Shown here: positions 61,549-64,000 of the stretch, piece after piece
How the letters are laid out: the number at the start of each line of letters is the position of its first letter
Numbering within the stretch: the stretch's first letter is position 1
NCBI RefSeq assembly: GCF_017676385.1
Contig: NZ_JAFFZN010000001.1
Location: forward strand, 310,001 to 374,000
Reading direction: 5' to 3'
Length of the DNA: 64,000 nucleotides
From: Streptomyces spirodelae
GTDB lineage: Bacteria > Actinomycetota > Actinomycetes > Streptomycetales > Streptomycetaceae
The notes under the pieces: model-generated
What the model was told of the DNA's origin: nothing
Databases searched by the model: none
Seen by the model: only the letters and a program-made list of their open reading frames with translations
Made by a program: the position numbers and the translations under genes

Positions 61549-64000
61549 TCAGGCCAGGGGTGGCTCCTGATGAACGGTCGTCAGCGGCAGTTCGGCCCAG
61601 ATGGTCTTGCCCTCCGGGGAGTACCGGGTGCCCCAGTGCTGGGCCAGCTGAGCGATCAGGAAGAGACCGCGGCCGCCCTCGTCCACCGTGGTGGCCCGGC
61701 GCAGGTGCGGAGCCGTGCTGCTCCGGTCGGAGACCTCGCAGGTCAGATACCGGTCGCACAGGAGCCGTACAGTGACCGGGGGTTCGCCGTAGCGAATGGC
61801 GTTGGTGATCAGTTCGCTGAGGACGAGCTCCGCTGTGAAGGCGGTCTCCTCCAGGCCCCACTCGGTCAGTTGGGACATGCATGCGGCGCGGACGGGGGCG
61901 ACGGCTTCGGGGTCGCTGGGGACATCCCACCGGGCGATCCGGGAGGACGGCAGCATGCGGGTCTCGGCGACGAGCAGCGCGATGTCGTCCCGGTCCTCGT
62001 TCGTGCGGTCGGGCAGCAGGGCCTCCAGCACGGCGGCACAGGTCTCCTCGGGTCCGCGCTCGACACGGGTGAGGGCCGTACGCAGCATGTCCAGGCGGTC
62101 GTCCAGGTCGCGGCTGCGCACCTGCACCAGACCGTTGGTGTAGAGCACCAGGCGGCTGCCTTCCGGCAGGGTGAGGGAGAAGGTCTCGAACGGTGAGGTA
62201 CCCAGCCCCAGCGGCAGGTTCTCCGGAGGGTTCAGCACAGTGGTGGTGCCGTCGGGGCGCGCCAGCGCGGGCGGCGGGTGTCCGGCCATGGCCAGGTGGC
62301 ACTGGCCGGATGTGGGGTCGTAGATGGCATACAGCACGGTGGCGCCGGTGACCGGCTCGGTCTCCGGGCCGAGGGTGGGGTCCTGGTCGATGCGCGCGAC
62401 CAGTTCGTCCAGGTGCGCCAGCAGTTCGTCCGGTGGCAGGTCGAGCGAGGAGAAGTTGTGCACCGCGGTGCGCAGCCGCCCCATGGTGGCGGCCGCGTGC
62501 AGCCCGTGTCCGACCACGTCACCGACGACGAGCGCCACCCGGGCGCCCGGCAGCGGGATGACGTCGAACCAGTCGCCGCCGACCCCGGCCTGCGCGGGCA
62601 GATAGCGGTAGGCGGCGCCGACCGCGTTCTGTTCGGGCAGGCCGCCGGGGAGCAGGCTGCGCTGGAGCGTGACGGCGAGGCCGTGTTCCCGTGCGTAGCG
62701 GCGGGCGTTGTCGACACACACCGCGGTGCGCGCGACCAGTTCCTCGGCCGAGGCCAGGTCCTCCGGCTGGAACGGCCGCTGGTCCCTGCGCCAGAAGCTG
62801 GCGAGCCCGAACACGGTGCCCCTGGCCCGCATCGGCACGGTGATCAGGGAGTGGAAGCCGGCGGCCAGGAGGCGCTCGGCCTGCTCGGGGTCGACGGCTC
62901 GCCACTCGGTCGCGGCGGCCAGGTCGCCTTCCAGCACGGGCTCGACCGCCTCACCGCCCGCCTCCCCTGCCACGGCGTGTCCGGCCGCTGTCCCGGCGTG
63001 CGTGGCCGCGCCGGCCGCTCCGGCTTCCTCACCTCTCACGCCCTCCACGCCCTCCTGACGACCCGTCACGGGCGGGATGGACGGCCTGCTGCCGACGGGC
63101 TGGAGCGGGTGGGCCGCGCCGACGGCCGAGCGCAGCGCGACACGGCGTACCGGGGCCGAAGCGGGGTCGGGCAACGGCTCCTTGCCGCTGATCACGTGGT
63201 CGAACAGGTCGACGGTGACCACGTCGGCAAATCTGGGGACCGCCACCTCGGCGAGCTCCTCCGCGGTCCGAACCACATCGAGTGTCGTACCGATGCGCAG
63301 GCCCGCCGTGTAGAGCAGTTCCAGGCGCTGGGCCGCGACCTGGGCCTGGCCGGCCACTTCCCGCAGCTCGGTGGTGTCCCGCAGGGTGGCCACACTGCCG
63401 GCGGGCCCGTCGCCCCGGCCGGTGGTGCGCTGGTTGACGGCCAGCATCCGGTCGCCGACCACGTGCACTTCGTCGCTGGCGGTGCGGCCCGAGGACAGCA
63501 GCTGGGCCAAGTCCGACTCCAGCCGCAGTTCGTCGACGTGCTGTCCCTGGGCCTGGTCCGGCAGCCCGAGCAGCCGGTGCGCCTCGTCGTTGGCGAGCAC
63601 CAGCCGCCGTTCGCCGTCGAGTACGAGCACCCCTTCGCGTACCGAGTGCAGCACCGCGTCATGGTGCTCGTACATCCGGGTGACCTCGGCCGGACCGAGG
63701 CCGCGGGTCTGCCGGTTCAGCCGCCTGCTCACCAGTGCGGCGCCCGCCGTGGCGAGGAGCAGCGCGCCGGCCGCGCCGACCCCGACCCACGGCAGCTCGC
63801 GGTTGAGCCGGGCGGCGACGGTCGTGAGGTCGACCCCCGCCGTGACCAGCCCGAGGTTCTCTCCGTCCGCGTCGCGTACGGGTGCCACGGCGCGCACCGA
63901 GTCCTTGGGCTCGCCCTCGAACTGCTCGCTGTAGGACTCTCCGGCCAGCGCCCGGCCGAAGTCCCCGGAGGCCCGCTTGCCGATCAGGTCAGGGATGGGG
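61549..64000 (-). CDS. SpoIIE-family phosphatase with sensor, PAS, GAF and anti-sigma kinase domains (5' end missing)
   Basis: At least 816 residues; the gene runs past the right edge, so the N-terminus is missing. Visible order: an extracellular sensor (VRAVAPVRDADGENLG), a membrane helix, a PAS domain (REGVLVLDGERRLVLANDEA), a GAF domain broken by an Ala/Gly/Glu-rich insert (coding 62935-63060), a PP2C/SpoIIE phosphatase (GGDWFDVIPL, GDVVGHGLHAAATMG), and a C-terminal RsbW-like ATP-binding domain (ELVLSELITNAIRYGEP). It likely controls an anti-sigma-antagonist pathway in response to an outside signal. Confidence 0.9.
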   Translation of the reverse strand, partial: PIPDLIGKRASGDFGRALAGESYSEQFEGEPKDSVRAVAPVRDADGENLGLVTAGVDLTTVAARLNRELPWVGVGAAGALLLATAGAALVSRRLNRQTRGLGPAEVTRMYEHHDAVLHSVREGVLVLDGERRLVLANDEAHRLLGLPDQAQGQHVDELRLESDLAQLLSSGRTASDEVHVVGDRMLAVNQRTTGRGDGPAGSVATLRDTTELREVAGQAQVAAQRLELLYTAGLRIGTTLDVVRTAEELAEVAVPRFADVVTVDLFDHVISGKEPLPDPASAPVRRVALRSAVGAAHPLQPVGSRPSIPPVTGRQEGVEGVRGEEAGAAGAATHAGTAAGHAVAGEAGGEAVEPVLEGDLAAATEWRAVDPEQAERLLAAGFHSLITVPMRARGTVFGLASFWRRDQRPFQPEDLASAEELVARTAVCVDNARRYAREHGLAVTLQRSLLPGGLPEQNAVGAAYRYLPAQAGVGGDWFDVIPLPGARVALVVGDVVGHGLHAAATMGRLRTAVHNFSSLDLPPDELLAHLDELVARIDQDPTLGPETEPVTGATVLYAIYDPTSGQCHLAMAGHPPPALARPDGTTTVLNPPENLPLGLGTSPFETFSLTLPEGSRLVLYTNGLVQVRSRDLDDRLDMLRTALTRVERGPEETCAAVLEALLPDRTNEDRDDIALLVAETRMLPSSRIARWDVPSDPEAVAPVRAACMSQLTEWGLEETAFTAELVLSELITNAIRYGEPPVTVRLLCDRYLTCEVSDRSSTAPHLRRATTVDEGGRGLFLIAQLAQHWGTRYSPEGKTIWAELPLTTVHQEPPLA

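Overview
The window is about 64 kb of very GC-rich DNA with strong third-position G/C, closely packed genes on both strands, GTG and TTG starts, Tat and lipoprotein signals, CebR-type operators and F420-type enzymes. It fits a Streptomyces or close actinomycete chromosome. I saw no rRNA, tRNA, IS element, CRISPR array or origin. The right-hand gene runs off the window; the left-hand one appears complete but probably belongs to an operon that starts outside.

Layout. 0-9 kb: a molybdenum hydroxylase subunit, then a LysR regulator divergent from a three-gene operon (pipecolate oxidase-like flavoprotein, 2-oxoadipate dioxygenase/decarboxylase, aminoadipate-semialdehyde dehydrogenase) that reads as a lysine/pipecolate degradation route. 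9-19 kb: a TetR/NmrA divergent pair, an SDR, two divergent DUF1990-like genes, a diiron AurF-like oxygenase with a ferredoxin-ferredoxin reductase fusion behind a striking palindrome, an ASCH protein, two F420-type enzymes and a Sua5-family protein. 19.5-20.9 kb: an ECF sigma factor (with a TTA codon) and a coupled membrane protein. 20.9-27.6 kb: GH4 glycosidase, PfkB kinase, sugar ABC transporter and a secreted GH114 polygalactosaminidase, a possible galactosamine-polymer utilisation locus. 27.9-31 kb: an inducible beta-lactamase locus with the same architecture as blaL-blaA-blaB of Streptomyces cacaoi, with a clear T-N11-A operator. 31-37 kb: an AgcS symporter, fused gene remnants, a Crp/YciI pair on overlapping leaderless promoters, a HelR-type RNA polymerase helicase, and a zinc-free ribosomal protein L32 behind a Zur-like box. 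37-46 kb: oxidoreductases, small regulators, enzymes and hypotheticals. 46-52.5 kb: cebR-cebEFG-bglC, the cello-oligosaccharide uptake and hydrolysis system, with three CebR boxes. 52.5-64 kb: DUF488, a deleted flavoprotein next to an XRE-cupin regulator, PI-PLC-like, MFS exporter, a class C serine hydrolase, a GH64 beta-1,3-glucanase behind a coupled 57-codon leader ORF, and a large SpoIIE-type phosphatase.

Themes. Plant and fungal polymer use (cellobiose, beta-1,3-glucan, galactosamine polymer), amino-acid catabolism, antibiotic response (beta-lactamase, HelR, exporter) and many tiny divergent regulator pairs. At least twelve genes have a -10-like hexamer 6-8 nt before the start codon, pointing to leaderless mRNAs. 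Six or more gene fossils lie between intact genes. All functions are inferred from sequence reading alone, without database searches.
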